From Isoetes taiwanensis (Eukaryota; Streptophyta; Lycopodiopsida; Isoetales; Isoetaceae), in NCBI GenBank assembly GCA_021234155.1, contig JAJEKV010000308.1, forward strand, positions 186,001 to 250,000: a stretch of DNA of 64,000 nt, read 5' to 3'. This document shows positions 41,748-54,539 of the stretch, in pieces. Within the stretch, counting starts at the first letter, position 1. Each line of letters opens with the position of its first letter. The position numbers and the translations under genes are program-made. The notes under the pieces are model-generated. The model searched no databases, was not told where the DNA came from, and saw only the letters and a program-made list of their open reading frames with translations.

Positions 41748-41853
41748 GAGATCTTATAAATAGACACTTTGAAGTTCTGGTGAGTGCATATGTGAAGAGT
41801 GAGATCTTATAAATAGACACTTTGAAGTTCTGGTGAGTGCATATGTGAAGAGT
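41748..41853. repeat. Perfect 53-bp tandem duplication
   Basis: GAGATCTTATAAATAGACAC onward, 53 bp, repeated exactly at 41,748 and 41,801. Identity implies a recent event. Confidence 0.9.
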
Positions 41854-44458
41854 GAGCATAGCAATGCCAGACATGTATAGAGGCATATGTTAATCTGGAA
41901 ACCAATAAGGTTGGAAAGCATGACATTTTTTATATTGTAAAATCTCTTGGGAATGTTATACATGTTGCGTTAAACTTTATCTCATATGGGCATATGTAGT
42001 TCCACGGGTTAAAAGATGTAAATAAATGTTAAGTTATGGCAATTTGTATTCCTCTAACAGAGATGGGAGCATTGCTTGAATATCAGTGAAGAATGTTGGC
42101 ATCCTGCATGAAGTTAGATTAGGTTAGTTTTCCTGGTTAGGCTTGCCTTTCCTTACCTTGCCAATTCCGATGTCTTTTGCTCCTCCTTACTTTTCCAGCA
42201 CAGTATTCTACAGCAGTATTTTCCAAGTGGCATACAATTATCACAGTCCAAGTGGCATACAATCTTCAATTCCTGTATTTTAAAATGCGTAGATCATATA
42301 CCTGTGTAAACTCTAGATAGTACCATTGATTGTTGATGATTATATCTTGATCTGCAAATCTGGTTCTGCAACATTGCTAGGCCAAATGACATGCATCTGC
42401 ACTTAGGATTGCCAATAAATAGCAGAAAAGGCTATTAACAGCAGAAATGAATAGTCTAGTTATCTGAGGCTTCCCACTAAACCATGCTCCAGCATCAATC
42501 CATAGACTCGTGAAATTTTAAAATGTAAATACACGTAAACCTAAATGATATATGCCACGCTGCCAGAACGAATGTTTACAAAAATTTTAAAACTTGAGAA
42601 GGTTTCAGTGCTTACAATATAACATCGGATTTGCCCAAACTTCCAGCAACGGATTAAAAGATTTCCAGGCGGATTTGCTTGCCGAGATGCCCAAGTTTAA
42701 AAATAAGCACCAGAATGTGCCTTAGTTTTTACAGCTTAGATGCATCAAAAGCTTCAAGAAGCTCTGTTGCATTTTGAACCAAGAGCCTTAAGCCTGAGAA
42801 ACTGAACCATCTCCCATTTCAAGTTCTGAAAACAAACCAAATGCTTGCAGCAGCTCTGCTAGGGATGCCACAAACTCCAGCCATGCTTAGGATCGGTAGA
42901 GGTGGCGAGAGGTGGCCAGGTTGTGAACTGTGCAAGTCGAAACCAAGGAACATCCATGCTTAATGAGTGTTGTTTAAAATTCTTGTCGTTAGCACAACTT
43001 ACCAACAATAGTATCCATACAGCAGAATAGCAAAGGATGTCATATATTGATGGTGGATTGGCATGGACTCAAAAAAAAGTTTGCCACTCTCGAGCAAACA
43101 TACAACTCTAAGCATGAATTAGAATCCGAAACCATTGTCAAACTTTTGTACAATGATGACTATCTCGAGTCAGAGTTTGCTCCTAAATATTTTGTACTTT
43201 GAGGACATTGAGCTTCGTTCATTTTTTATTCTAAATCAGGCCAAGGATGCAGTACAATGCTTAATGCTTAAATTTGAGATAAGGTTTAAATTGAGTTGAT
43301 AATAGATACCTCCATATCCTCCTCCACACAATGCTTAAATTTGAGATAAGGTTTAAATTGAGTGTGATAATAGATACTTCCACGCTAGAAAACCGTCTAG
43401 GGGTTCATTCACATATCAAGATGATAGAAAGAAGAAGAAAGCCCAAAGGTACTTCTATGGTATTGCAATACATTTATAGGTGTTATTTTTTAATATCTTC
43501 CATTTTTGTAGCGTGTGTTGAAATAAATCATGTGCGTGACATCAGCAATTAATAAACAACATAAGAGGGCCTAGGCTACATGCATAGCAAAGGACATCAA
43601 CTGTTGTAAACCAAGGAGTGCAAGATACAATAATAAATATTATCGTGATCCCGGCATGGCATTTGCCATATTTTCCATTATTTTAATCATAAGACAGATC
43701 AATATCAATGCTATTTATTTGAGAAATAATCAGACAACTATTTCTTCCAAAAATTGTCTAGCTGTTTTTCTGCATATGGTTGATCAACATAATGTGCAAG
43801 GTAAAATATCATGTGTCTCGTAGGTTTCAAATGTAAACTGGATGAAGCCTTGATGCAAATATCAACATCGAAATGTACTAATCGCATGGGTTAACTTTTG
43901 TAAAACAGAATCAAGTAAGAATCAAGTAATATGACAAATTCAAGATGGAATAGATGTAAACCTACTTAGATGTCCCAAAGGCGACAAAACCTTATGATTC
44001 CTAAATGGGTTGTAACAGCTTATATCATTGTAAAGGTGTTAACAGTGAAAACCTAAAGGTATTAAAGAGTAGAACTGAATAGCAATTATAAAAGTGCAGG
44101 ACTTATTATGCCCTGCGCTGAGCATAAATAGAATGCATGCACCAAACTGTATTTGCCACTACGATCTTCAATACGGTGGAAATAACCCTTTTAATAAACA
44201 TGATCTGCAAATGCCTTAAAAATACCTCTTAGACAAAAATCCCTATAATCATTGTTCATGGACATGTATTGCGTTTCTAACAATAGGATCTGAATTTTAT
44301 AGGTTAAACATGAGAAGAACAAACTTATACTTTGAAGTCCTTGCTCCCAAAGCATAACGTGACCATCCTGTATGAATCTAGTCCAGGATCCAATAGATGC
44401 ATAATTTTAAGAACAAAATTATGTCACTTTGCCTCAAGCACATGTATAATAATACTCT
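41854..44458. other. No gene seen; small tandem duplication at 43,263
   Basis: AT-rich non-coding sequence. AATGCTTAAATTTGAGATAA and what follows occurs at 43,263 and again at 43,330 (67-bp period). No ORF with coding character. Confidence 0.4.
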
Positions 44459-44835
44459 GCAAATGAACACTAAGAAAAACAAACTATGAAAAGATTGAAA
44501 GGGATTGAAGATGGAATAAAGAAATTGTTTCAAGAAAAAAGAATGAGAATGAGTGGAGAAGATGTGAGAAACCTTCATAGACAGGAAATTTGTTGTTCTT
44601 GGCGATGAGATGCAAATGAGTCAAATGGCTTGTTATAATAGTATGAGCCCATCAAATACTACGCAAATGAACAATAAGAAAACAAACTATCAATATACCT
44701 AAGGGAATGAAGATAGAAAAAAGGGAAAGAATGAGTGGGAAAAATTTAGGTAACAGTCATAGACAGAAAAATTGATTGCCCTTGCCAATAGATACACCAC
44801 TCAAATGGCTTGTTATGATAATAGGAGTCATCGAT
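44459..44835. repeat. Diverged tandem duplication, period about 204 bp
   Basis: GCAAATGAAC...GAATGAGTGG...CATAGACAG...CTCAAATGGCTTGTTAT occurs from 44,459 and again from 44,663, with many substitutions and indels. Confidence 0.7.
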
Positions 44836-46125
44836 TATCAAAAGAATCCATGTTGTCTGTTACCTTGAACACAACAAATACAATATAATGATTGCGATCA
44901 TGGTCCGGAAGTTCGAAATCGGCTTTTAAATCGTCACTAATTGATCAATGGTAGAAGTATTTGTGTGGCTTCATTTTCCCAATCCAATGGGCATCAAAGT
45001 TTTACGCATGATCACCATAATGTACCCAATACTTATGAAGCACCTAATTGAAGCTCCTTCCCATCATTTGTTGCAGCTAGATTTAAGGGAGGCAAAACAA
45101 ACCATGGAAGAAAGCACAAAAGAGAAACAAATATAAGCTCCAATAGTTATTTTGACCCAACTCAAAAGCAATAGAGATGAAATTGAAAGCCAGAAACTCG
45201 TTAGCAACAGACTCACGAATCTTTAATTCGAACAACAACATCGAATGGAGATTTACTCTAAGAAATTTTAAGGAGATGAAACCTATTTTGTTGTCACCTC
45301 CAAATCCTTCTTTGGCTAATGACGGGCTTCACAACTTCTCGGGGATACCAATATTTAGTTTATATCTAAAAGGACACCTTAGAAATCCTGCATTGAAATG
45401 AGTTTGCTGCATGTGATCTCTACCTGTATATACGTTTTGCACAAACCAAACCGTAGCAGCCCAGTTTTGCCATAGCCCGAGCTTCACCATTTACCTCTAT
45501 TTCGCTCTTCAGATCTAACCTGCATGCCAGATACTTCACTAACATGAATCTCCAACCGGTTGCTATCTGGGTAACACTGCAAGGAAGTAACGATTAGCTT
45601 AAGAGCACGCTTCAAATGCTAAAACTACAATAGAAGAGAAAGAGCTGGAAAACCGCCCTTCTGCCTAACCTATTCCGAAGAAATGTTGAAGCGGCTTCGT
45701 TTCTTGATATACTGAGTTCCCAAGAAACGAAGTTACTGACATTTTGGTGCCAAACTAAGAATCGGAGATGAGTAAGAATACTGAATCACGTTTTAGTATA
45801 GATGGGTCAGTCATTTTACCTCTGTCTCTGCACGATTTTGTAAAGCTCCAACAATGGCTCAGAAGACATGAAACAGAGAGAAATATGAGAAGAGTGCATA
45901 TTCAGATGCTTGCCACAACTTGGCCTATTGAATAATAAAAATGCCTAAAAATTGAAGCCGATTTGATAACTCCATTTTTTTTTTCTGATCTTTCTAAAAC
46001 TAAGAAAGCACTGAAAGCCTCTTTTCTGGCTAAGCAAGCCGATTAACTGATCTAATGCGCCAAGCATATTGTGAACGTTTGCATAAAATGTGTGAGCATA
46101 TAAAAATGCGCTCCATATTGTAAAA
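44836..46125. other. No recognised feature
   Basis: AT-rich; ORFs of 62 and 74 codons (44,948 and 45,177, plus) show no domain. Nothing supportable. Confidence 0.35.
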
Positions 46126-46440
46126 GTGCAAACGAAGTTCGAACTTGCAAATAAGAGCGGAACATTGAAAAGGAGGTATAGAGGAGAGAAAGACCACCGA
46201 GACCAAAAGTTTTCCGCAAAACATCAGGCTAAACTTGTTGAGTTATACAATATGGACTCACCATATGACGATCCAAACAGCTCAAGAATCGACGATCCAA
46301 AGGAGGCTAAGATGAGAGAGCAAAAACCGAGAGAAATTGTAGGAGGGAGGGACAAGTTGCATCGAATATCTCGCCAATTTGAATTGGCATTAATTCGGCA
46401 ACTCAAGTTTCGGGGAGCCGCAGGGGAGCCGCGAAGATGA
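46126..46440 (+). other. Charged ORF of doubtful status
   Basis: 104 codons, very Lys/Arg/Glu-rich (RRYRGEKDHRDQKFSAKHQA, RISRQFELALIRQLKFRGAA). No domain and no splice context. The opposite strand is also open (46,224-46,469), so either could be chance. Confidence 0.2.
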
Positions 46441-46448
46441 AAAGGGAA

Positions 46449-46475
46449 CGCCGCATGCGCGCGTAACATGCGGCG
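46449..46475. repeat. GC-rich hairpin
   Basis: CGCCGCATG, a 9-base loop, then CATGCGGCG: 9-bp perfect arms. Confidence 0.75.
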
Positions 46476-46554
46476 CTCCTCGGCACGGTTCCCAACCCCA
46501 TCCCAAAATAAAAAGAAGATAAACCAAACATTTATTAAGCACTAGGTGATTTTT

Positions 46555-47080
46555 GTGGGGTGGGCATTTACGCCTGATAAAAAGTCGAGGCAGCATTGCA
46601 AGATGAGATGATGCATAAGGGTGCTTTCCTATGGGCTCCCAACCTGAAGATTTTCTGGAAGTCAAGATCTTGGCGTGCAAGTTCCCATAGGTGCCTCAAC
46701 ATGAAGAACTCAAGATTTTGACCTGAATTTAAAGAATTCTGAACGATATTTTCAGGTTGACAGTTTCATGGAAACAACCCTACGCAAATGCGCCGCCGAG
46801 ATTTTTTTGGCGTAAAGGCCCACCCCACGAAAGTCCATTATAAGCAAGACACGTGGCACATGGAAAGGGCCACCTTCCGGCCATGACTTTTGTTGCTGGG
46901 TTTGCAAGAAGCCTACTATTCTTTGCATTTGCAATATATTCGCAGCCTATTTTTGCAGATCAAAGTGGAGATGCTGCTTCCCTATGCAGGACATGGTCTT
47001 CCTTCAACAGGCTTTTACTACCGAAGCTCAGAAGGCTCGTAAAGGAATAGAGGAACAAACTGGCCAGCATACCAAATAGG
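46555..47080 (+). repeat. Diverged dispersed repeat, copy 2
   Basis: Partner of 37,730-38,130, in the same orientation and with the same order of blocks. No ORF of note. Confidence 0.55.
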
Positions 47081-47617
47081 GTTATATTTTGTAAAATTGT
47101 AGGGTTTTTTCGCGGGAGCCCTGCACTGCATAGACCGATCTTGGGCTTTCAGAAAAACGCCTGCACAAAACACCGTCAGTGTCAAAGAAGGACGCAACCC
47201 AAAACCCAGTTGCACTTTGCCCATGAACATTTAGTTACCAAATATCCCACACGCCAAATGCTGAAAAGAGGGACAAACATTTCTGATATAAAGAATGCGC
47301 ATCATAAGTTAAAATTCAGCAAGCCGTGTGATGAGCACAGAGCGAACTATTCTTTCGCCTTTTACTAAAGAATACCGTGTGCTCGTTACAATTAGCGGCA
47401 TATGCCATTTTTTGGGATGCCTTCTCTTTGGAGAGGGCTCAACAAAGAAACATCAAATAGAAAGCCTTACCATTGATACGTTCAAATGATATGTCAAAAA
47501 GGTTGTTTTCCTGGCATATATAGGGTACCAACATTTTTTCTGAATCCAATGATTAAATGGTTTGTTTATGTGTTGCAGGCATGGACATGGCTGAGGTATG
47601 TTCTACCGTCCTGGATT
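47081..47617. other. No recognised feature
   Basis: Short overlapping ORFs on both strands without domains. Confidence 0.35.
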
Positions 47618-47869
47618 TTCTTTTGTGCAGTAAATGTTTTGTCTGGAAGTATGTTTTGTCAGTGAGGAGCAAACTTGGATATAGTTTGATGGCTATCAGC
47701 TATTCTTCATCTCGTGTCGTCCATCTCTACTATGGCAGTGGGTTCTTTTTTGCAGTAAATGTTTTGTCTGCAAATATGCCCAAACACATAATCAGTGATA
47801 GAGCAAACTTAGATATAGTTTGATGGCTATGAGCTATTCTTCATCTCGTGTCCATCTCTACTATGGCAG
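47618..47869. repeat. Tandem duplication, period about 125 bp
   Basis: GCAGTAAATGTTTTGTCTG through ATCTCTACTATGGCAG occurs twice, starting at 47,618 and 47,743. Both copies read TTTTG/TTTGCAG-like junctions. Confidence 0.8.
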
Positions 47870-48973
47870 AAATTGCGCTTATAAACTCGACTTTCACCCA
47901 AAGGCTCATGCCACTTTAAGATATGTTCAATGCCATTACAACTGGATTATTGCAAGAAAATTGAAACTGAAATAAATGAATAATCAAAATATACCTTACT
48001 GATAAAATGCATGATCATAGAATGATCTCTTAGGGCATGAGTGTCAAAGAATGGAACCAGAACCATGCCACCAAATGACACGGTGACCAGGAAACACATA
48101 TAAACAGGGAACACACATGACGAGGACTGGTATCCATTTAGATCTTGGAAAGCATGGGATTCGGAATGACAGGTGTTGCGACATAAAGGAGTTATTTCAT
48201 ATCCTCCTCAACTACTTTCATTCCCCCCGAAATATGAATATCTTACCTCTGAAGCTCAGCAGTTTCTGCTGAATAATCCATGCCACAAGACCTCGTGACC
48301 CACGGATCCGCATTTGTAATAACCTTGTGTTTCATGGTCTGCATTTGTATTATATTTCATCTTCATTAACCTGCAAATTCGGGTAAGGGTAAATTTCTGG
48401 TTGAACTTGTGATAAGTAAATTTGAACCGCCTACTTAGCGTCTTAGCTCACCCCGCTTTCCAAGAATGTAGCCTTTCTACTCAGTCAGCCGATGCTAATG
48501 TGTTTACTATGGATGAGAAAATAAGGGCCTGCTGGCTCTTGAAGAACTATCCTGGAGATACACTAGTTGATAGTATAATGAGCCATGACAAGACGATACT
48601 CCAACACTCCTCCCTGAAACTGAAATCCAATTGATCATAAGCATGGTGTATTCATAGCAACATCATGCGGCCTAGTTATAACTGTAAGTGTCAGATTGAT
48701 CATTAAGGTGTAAGTACACTTATAATTTGGTTATGCAATACATGCAGTTTATTTTGTTGTGAATCCTCTCTTCTGAAGATGAAATTCGTTTGAAAGCATC
48801 AGGCTACAGATTGGCAATCATTTGAAACTTCAAAAGACGAAGCTGGAAATAAATTAATTCATTGCATTGTACAGTTGTGTTCACTTCTGGGAAAAACTGC
48901 TGACTGTTACTGAATCTCCTGCTGTTGCAGAATCTGGTAAAACTTCAAGAAAAGGACCAAACTTTGAACAGCT
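47870..48973. other. No recognised gene
   Basis: One 70-codon ORF (48,422-48,634 plus; MDEKIRACWLLKNYPGDTLV) could be an exon but matches no family I know. Otherwise non-coding. Confidence 0.3.
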
Positions 48974-49357
48974 CGGTAAACCACCACGCAACCCAGGCCT
49001 TCTTGTTTCAAGTTCTGTGCATCTCGAATACATATGTTAAGACAAACAAACACCCTAAAGCCCTCAACATTAGTTTTTTAAACCACAAAATACATTTCCT
49101 TTCCTAGCAATGTAATTGTGCAGCAGTTAGAAGTGCACATCTTGCAGGGTTCTGTTGTTTTGCTTCGATAAACCACCACGCAACCCATGCCTTCTTGTTT
49201 CAAGTTCTCTGCATCTCGAACACATATGCTAGACAAACAAACACCCTAAAGCCCTCAACATTTGTTTTAACCATAAAATACATTTCCTTTCCTAGCAATG
49301 TAATTATGCAGCAGTTAGAAGTGCACATCTTGCAGGGTTCTGTTGTTTTGCTCTGCC
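48974..49357. repeat. Tandem duplication, period 192 bp
   Basis: TAAACCACCACGCAACCCA to CAGGGTTCTGTTGTTTTGCT occurs at 48,974 and 49,166, about 90 percent identical by eye. Confidence 0.85.
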
Positions 49358-50446
49358 ACGCTATTACCATGTACATACAGAATAGTTGGATCTCTTCTTA
49401 TGCCATGGGACAAAAGGCATTGGTCAAAGTTGTTACTAATATACTACATTTTATCCGTCTTACGGCCTTAGTTTTACTGCCAGTCTGAATTTCGACAAGG
49501 CGCATTCTTAACCAAAAGGCAATTAGGGTGAGGAGAAACTTTGGCAACCCAATAACCACATCATTCTAAGACAATTCACCAACTACACCTCCTACATCTT
49601 CAAAACTGGCATGCCAAAGATAACTTTGACTATCTTGTCCTAGAGACATGAGGATACCCATCCATGTTGTAGGCTATAATGTACATTTTCGCACCTGTGA
49701 AATGGGCAGGGTCGCCCTCTCTATTCAACTGAGAAGCTGAAAGTAAATATGTTTGCACAGCATATGCAGATGCACAACATAATTAGCCATTATTACAATT
49801 CAAATCAAGTAATATATTCTGAAATAGATTACCCGTGGCTATGTATAAGGGAGCAGTTGAAGGTACAGTTGTATTAAGAAACTCTTCCCTTGAATACCTG
49901 CTGTAGAGACCTAAGCAGACTTCAAAACTAGTGCCTCAATTCCAGCACTTAGATTGTGATCTTTTCCTGCTAGTCGATGTGAAAGTCTTTCAGAATTCTT
50001 GCTTACAATGAATAGCTGAATTATGGCACTTGTGGCCATGTGTTTATACAATTTCTCAGCAGTTGGGTGATAAGCTCTGTGTCACTTATCTCTCTACTCG
50101 CTGCAATCAAATCGTCCCTAAGGTGCTGACATGCGCCTGCTCACAGATTGACCTAAGTCTAATTGCTCCTTTGCTTACGAAAGCCAGGTATTGCGCAAGA
50201 AGTTTTCAAAACTTCTCAAGCATCTTTGAGAGCTTATATGGCCTCCGATCTCCTGGAATGTGCACCTACAAGATTTATACTCTATCTTTTTTAATATCTG
50301 ATTCTGCACATATTTCAAACCAAACAGGCACAAATACATCTCTGTACGTCTACTACTTTTTGACATACAAGATGGGATTGGATGTCTATCAAACTTCACC
50401 CGATCCTAATGAATGTAATAAAGTATGTAAGATTTAGCCTCACAAA
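49358..50446. other. No recognised gene
   Basis: A 135-codon ORF (50,030-50,437 plus) is the longest in this area but has unremarkable Ser/Thr/Tyr-rich composition and no motif. Probably chance. Confidence 0.3.
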
Positions 50447-50665
50447 GAGATAATAAAAGGGACTAGATGTGGACATTCTTCAAAAAGCCTCTCCAAGTCT
50501 GATAATTAAAGCCATCAAGAACTGATAAGTAGAATCATCAAGCACTGGGTGGACATTGAGATAATAAACGGGACTAGATCTGGACATACTTCAAAAGTCT
50601 CTCCAAGTCTGATAATTAAAGCCATCAAGAACTGATAAGTAGAACCATCAAGCACCGGATTAGAA
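50447..50665. repeat. Tandem duplication, period 111 bp
   Basis: GAGATAATAAA(A/C)GGGACTAG through CATCAAGCAC(T/C)GG occurs at 50,447 and 50,558. Confidence 0.85.
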
Positions 50666-50887
50666 CAAAGATTCTCTTGGTTCAACTGCAGTCTCACGAG
50701 AAATAGTGATAAAGCTAAAGGCAAGAACTGAAAAACAAAATGTTACTAGATCGATATGATCTGTACTTGGTTTGTTCCAACTTGCAATCCAATTTCTCCA
50801 GGAGAGCAGTGCCACTTAGAAAGATTTTGCAGCATAAAAAGATGATTGATTTAGCTTAGTGCCCAAGAGATAGAGATCCTTTACCTC

Positions 50888-51613
50888 CTACATAAAAGAT
50901 TTTAAATCGTGCAACAGCCACCATATTAGTTTGTGGCCAGGTTCTCCACTACTGAAAATCTCGGCAGATATATTGACTAAGCTCCTGCTCCGCAAACTCC
51001 TTACTCTCCCTGGTTGTGCATCCTGCTTTAGCCATTGCCAAGAAGTGGCACAGCTTTTATCAAATCCAAGTATACTTGCTCTGAACTCCACTACCGAATG
51101 AGGGCACAACCTTAGTAAATTTCTAAGATGAAGCTTCAACTTGGTTAAACACAGAAAAATCATCAGTTGGATCAGACTGCAGTGAGACAAACATGGCACA
51201 GAACTTGATAGATAATATAGGCACTGCTTCAATGGCAGTATAGCAAATACCTAGTCACAAACGTACAACTTAAATAGACAAAGCCTGCAATCCGCAAAAC
51301 TGGTACTTACTAGTTAAGATTAATTTGTAGGCCGGAGCCAGAGGCCAGCCTTCCAGAAATTTTCCTGGCTCCCGTGAGGAAGCCGAGGAAGGGGTTTGGA
51401 AATAGTTTTCAACCAGCAATTGACGCGTCTCGGATAAACCTCACTAACTGCGTCATTGCCCCAAGCGCAAAGATAACAAATGTTTGTAGCATACCTCGCT
51501 ATATACCTCCTCCTCTTCTTCTTTTTTCCGTCAACGGCTGTGGGATATTTCAAATGCACAAGATAGAATGCCCGTAGACCCAAAACTAGACATTCTCGAA
51601 ACGATTTATACAA
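50888..51613 (-). other. Possible spliced gene, unrecognised (minus strand)
   Basis: Two open segments. The lower one (50,888 to about 51,130) reads HSVVEFRASILGFDKSCATS and RSLVNISAEIFSSGEPGHKL to a stop, preceded by a possible acceptor (CTTCATCTTAG, about 51,123). The upper one (51,320-51,613) is followed by a good donor match (AACTAGTAAGT). No family recognised and the exon connection is unproven. Confidence 0.22.
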
Positions 51614-52538
51614 CTAGAAGATGGAGACTCCCTCCCTTCTATATGGAAAAGCCCATATCCCTAGTCATGGACGAGCTAGAAGGCGCATGTTAAGGAAATT
51701 GTTTTGGGGCTAGGTATCCACGTTATGGCCAGGCCTCGAATTTAGATTTTGCACTAACCAGCAAAAATGCCGCCTTTTATTTATGCTTACTGGATTTTTG
51801 AGAAAAATACCTCAAACTTGCTGGATTTAACACTATTTTTATGAATTTTCGACCGGAATTTTGCCTGCATCTACTTTAGCAAATCGGATATTACTTTAAT
51901 CGGATATTCTTGGGAGGAACCCCCCTAATTTCGACCCTTGGTTATGGCCATGTATGTGGATTGACTTTGGCCAAAATGGCTCAGGCGTGGCTTTGCGCAA
52001 CCCCAGGGATAAACTGCGGAGGATAAATGGCATAAACATGCACAGATGACACATAAATGCCATTTCTGCTCATTAGTTTGTGTCTTGTAGTAGATAGCTG
52101 ACGTTTTTGTAACAGATTATTATTATAGGATCTCATTGAAAGGTGCTTTAACCTTTGAGAAGGCATTGGAGGTTTCTGACATGGCTTCTGATTATGTATT
52201 GCTAGCCCAAACGTGATGAATTTCGACAATTGAGAACCTTTTGAAATTAATTGGAGACTATGGTCATATAATGAACTGGGGAAAAATGGAAGGACAAATA
52301 TAGTCCCATTTTGCGTACTTTAGAATGAAGCTAACCATATTTCCTTTCTATGATAGTCAAGCTTCTCAACTATTGCATCATATTGAATAGCTCAACTCCT
52401 CCTATTGATTTGCTCCTAACTAGAAGATTAGACCCTTCAATCCACTTTTCACAGTTTAAGATTGAGAACTTGGTTTCAATTATAAGCCTTACATACTACA
52501 ATCTGTACACCATGCTAGTTGCATTCAACTCAAAAAAG
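51614..52538. other. No recognised feature
   Basis: AT-rich sequence downstream of the LURP-one-related gene. Nothing supportable. Confidence 0.35.
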
Positions 52539-53314
52539 TTAAATAGCTCCTCCTCCTGCTTCTCCTCCAAAATCTCCTCCTCCTCCATGTCCTACTTCTC
52601 CTCCATGCGAAGCCGAGCTGCGCCGGCGCCGGTCTTCAAGAATTGCAACAAGTATTGCACACACTAAAGAATAATCCACTGATGCAGCATCAATCCAAAC
52701 ACATTTATCACCAGACAACCAGCCTTTGCGCTTCATCTGCAAATATAACCAGAAATTGCGCTTTACTGAATGCTTCAACCCTGTTTACAAGAGCAAAAAA
52801 ATATATACCTGTGCCACCATGTGTTCGCTGCAACCCTGAAAGATGGAAACCGTAGATCCAGATTCTTTTGCCCTAAAATCTGGTTCATCGTCCTTCTCGG
52901 TTTTGGGAGCCACAAAAACATGCAAAGATGGATTGAAGAAGCCAGAGTATTTGATTGTAAAAAGCCTGGCAGCAGGGTTGATTCCATTTCCACTGTATGC
53001 CCTCCATTTTCCCTGCGTTTCACATACTTTAGCATTTATCTGGAAGTAGAGAAAGCTAATGAAGGACTTACGTTTTTGTGGAGAGTGAGAATGGGTTTTT
53101 CTTCTGCATCATGCAAGATTATTGAAGAGCTGGAACAGCAGGCGGAAAGCTTCTCTGTTTGCAAGAGGAGTTTTCCGGTGGCCTCATCTGTAATTACTTC
53201 CTGAAAACTGGAGCAACATGGTCCGGGAGTTATGAGCAGGGACAGAGATCGGGAGGTGCTAAAGGGCTCCGCCATAGCTTGGGTCATAAATGTTTTGGGA
53301 AATTTGGAAACCAT
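52539..53314 (-). CDS. LURP-one-related (LOR) protein, three exons
   Basis: Minus-strand gene with exons 53,314-53,072, 53,012-52,809 and 52,736-52,539, both introns phase 0. Splice sites are canonical: donor AAC|GTAAGT, acceptor CGCAG|GG (59-bp intron); donor CACAG|GTATAT, acceptor TTTGCAG|AT (72-bp intron). The 214-residue product reads EVITDEATGKLLLQTEKLSA, DAEEKPILTLHKN (exon 1), WRAYSGNGINPAARLFTIKY, SLHVFVAPKTEKDDEPDFRA (exon 2) and WLSGDKCVWIDAASVDYSLV, CAILVAILED (exon 3). This order and length fit the LURP-one family (tubby-like beta barrel with a C-terminal helix); Arabidopsis LURP1 takes part in oomycete defence. The tail after residue 190 is Gly-rich and unusual. The start at 53,314 is the first ATG; MAEPF at residue 14 is possible. 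Its exon 1 has two damaged copies upstream. Confidence 0.85.
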
Positions 53315-53711
53315 TGCATATTAGGCTATTAACTAATTCTTTAGTTACCTTGAATCGTATACAGGAAGGACTCTCTACTCAAGCAATTTCTTTCTTGCAT
53401 GAAATCCTTTACTTGGACGCGCACACCATTAACATGTGTTGGTGTCCATAGGTAACAACCAACATACAAACTAATGTACCTATATCAAACAAAAGTGTGC
53501 CCCCTTTGGACTTTGGACATTTCGAATATGCCCGACAATCAATTAACACAACCCCCAAATAGGGCGTGATTTGTTTCTTATCTTGGCTACAAAGCTTCCT
53601 GCGTAATTTGCATCAGAGGAGTTTCTAGGTCATAATTCTTTGCGTGGTTGTATTCCTTAGCCTCAGTGCATATAAAACAATTTAATAAATTAAATTAAAT
53701 CAAATTGATTT
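53315..53711 (-). promoter_or_regulatory. 5' flank of the LOR gene (duplicated)
   Basis: The first 200 bp upstream are also found upstream of both exon-1 copies (56,179-56,376 and 59,826-59,930). No clear TATA box seen. The duplication ends near TGCCCCCTTTGGAC. Confidence 0.5.
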
Positions 53712-54006
53712 ACGCTTGTGAGAGACCCACAGGACCATGAAGCAAATATATTTATATCATATCTTAAAGTTTGAGCAAAATGTTTCTATGGAATTCCACC
53801 TCCTTGAGATAACTGCCAATTGGGATCCTTTGCCACTTGCATGTCTCTATTCTGAGCTCACGCTTGTGAGAGACCCAAAGGGCCATGAAGCAAATATATT
53901 TACATCAGATCTTAAAGTTTGAGCAAAACGTTTCTATGGAATTCCACCTCTTTGAGATAATTGCCAATTGGGATCCTTTGCCACTTGCCTGCTCTATTCT
54001 GAACCA
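53712..54006. repeat. Tandem duplication, period 148 bp
   Basis: ACGCTTGTGAGAGACCCA(C/A)A through GATCCTTTGCCACTTGC occurs at 53,712 and 53,860, over 90 percent identical by eye. Absent from the second unit at 56,376. Confidence 0.88.
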
Positions 54007-54229
54007 ATGAGAGCTAGTTTTATATTGCACTACAATTCATTGTATACTCCTGGATATCAGGGCATTCAAGTAACTTTGAGCTGTACATAGAAGCATTAGA
54101 TTTATTTCATTCCTATAAAACTCAATCCTAAATCCTTGTATTTGATAAATCTTGTCCACATATTTTGTTTGCACCAGATCCCTGATAGCTATATTTTTAT
54201 CGGGCTAGTTTCTTTGTTCCCCTTTATTC

Positions 54230-54360
54230 AGTTTAGTGGCTAGTCCATTGGGTTAGCAATTAAGAGATCTTGTGTTCTAGTCTCTGGAGGTCCGTCATAT
54301 GCCCTCATGGATGCTGCCAATGTGGCATGACGTAAAAATACTATCTATCTATCCTCAATC
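54230..54360 (+). mobile_element. SINE-like head with Pol III boxes
   Basis: TGGCTAGTCCATTGGG (54,237-54,252) fits an A box and GTTCTAGTC (54,274-54,282) a B box, 37 bp apart, as in tRNA-derived SINEs. It ends in CTATCTATCTATCC, a simple tail. A copy with a damaged A box lies at 56,450-56,570. Confidence 0.4.
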
Positions 54361-54539
54361 CCTCATTTGCATCTTCATTCTATCACATCATGATACCACC
54401 CCTTTTTTCTAGATTCTGTGGTAGCAAATCATGATAGGCATGACTCATCAAGGCCTTTCAATCTACATATGAAATTGAGAGCCAAGCATAAGCCCTCAGC
54501 CTCAATAGGTAGAAGCCATGTCTCAAGGTAAGGAATTTG

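Noticed and set aside
46126-46469. Overlapping charged ORFs as a gene
   Set aside because: Both strands are open over the same bases, with no domain or splice signal.
50030-50437. 135-codon ORF as a gene
   Set aside because: No motif, low-complexity composition, and several open frames overlap it.
53098-53202. Plus-strand protein over LOR exon 1 (MGFSSASCKIIEELEQQ)
   Set aside because: It is the shadow of the minus-strand exon, whose spliced product matches the LURP-one family across three exons.
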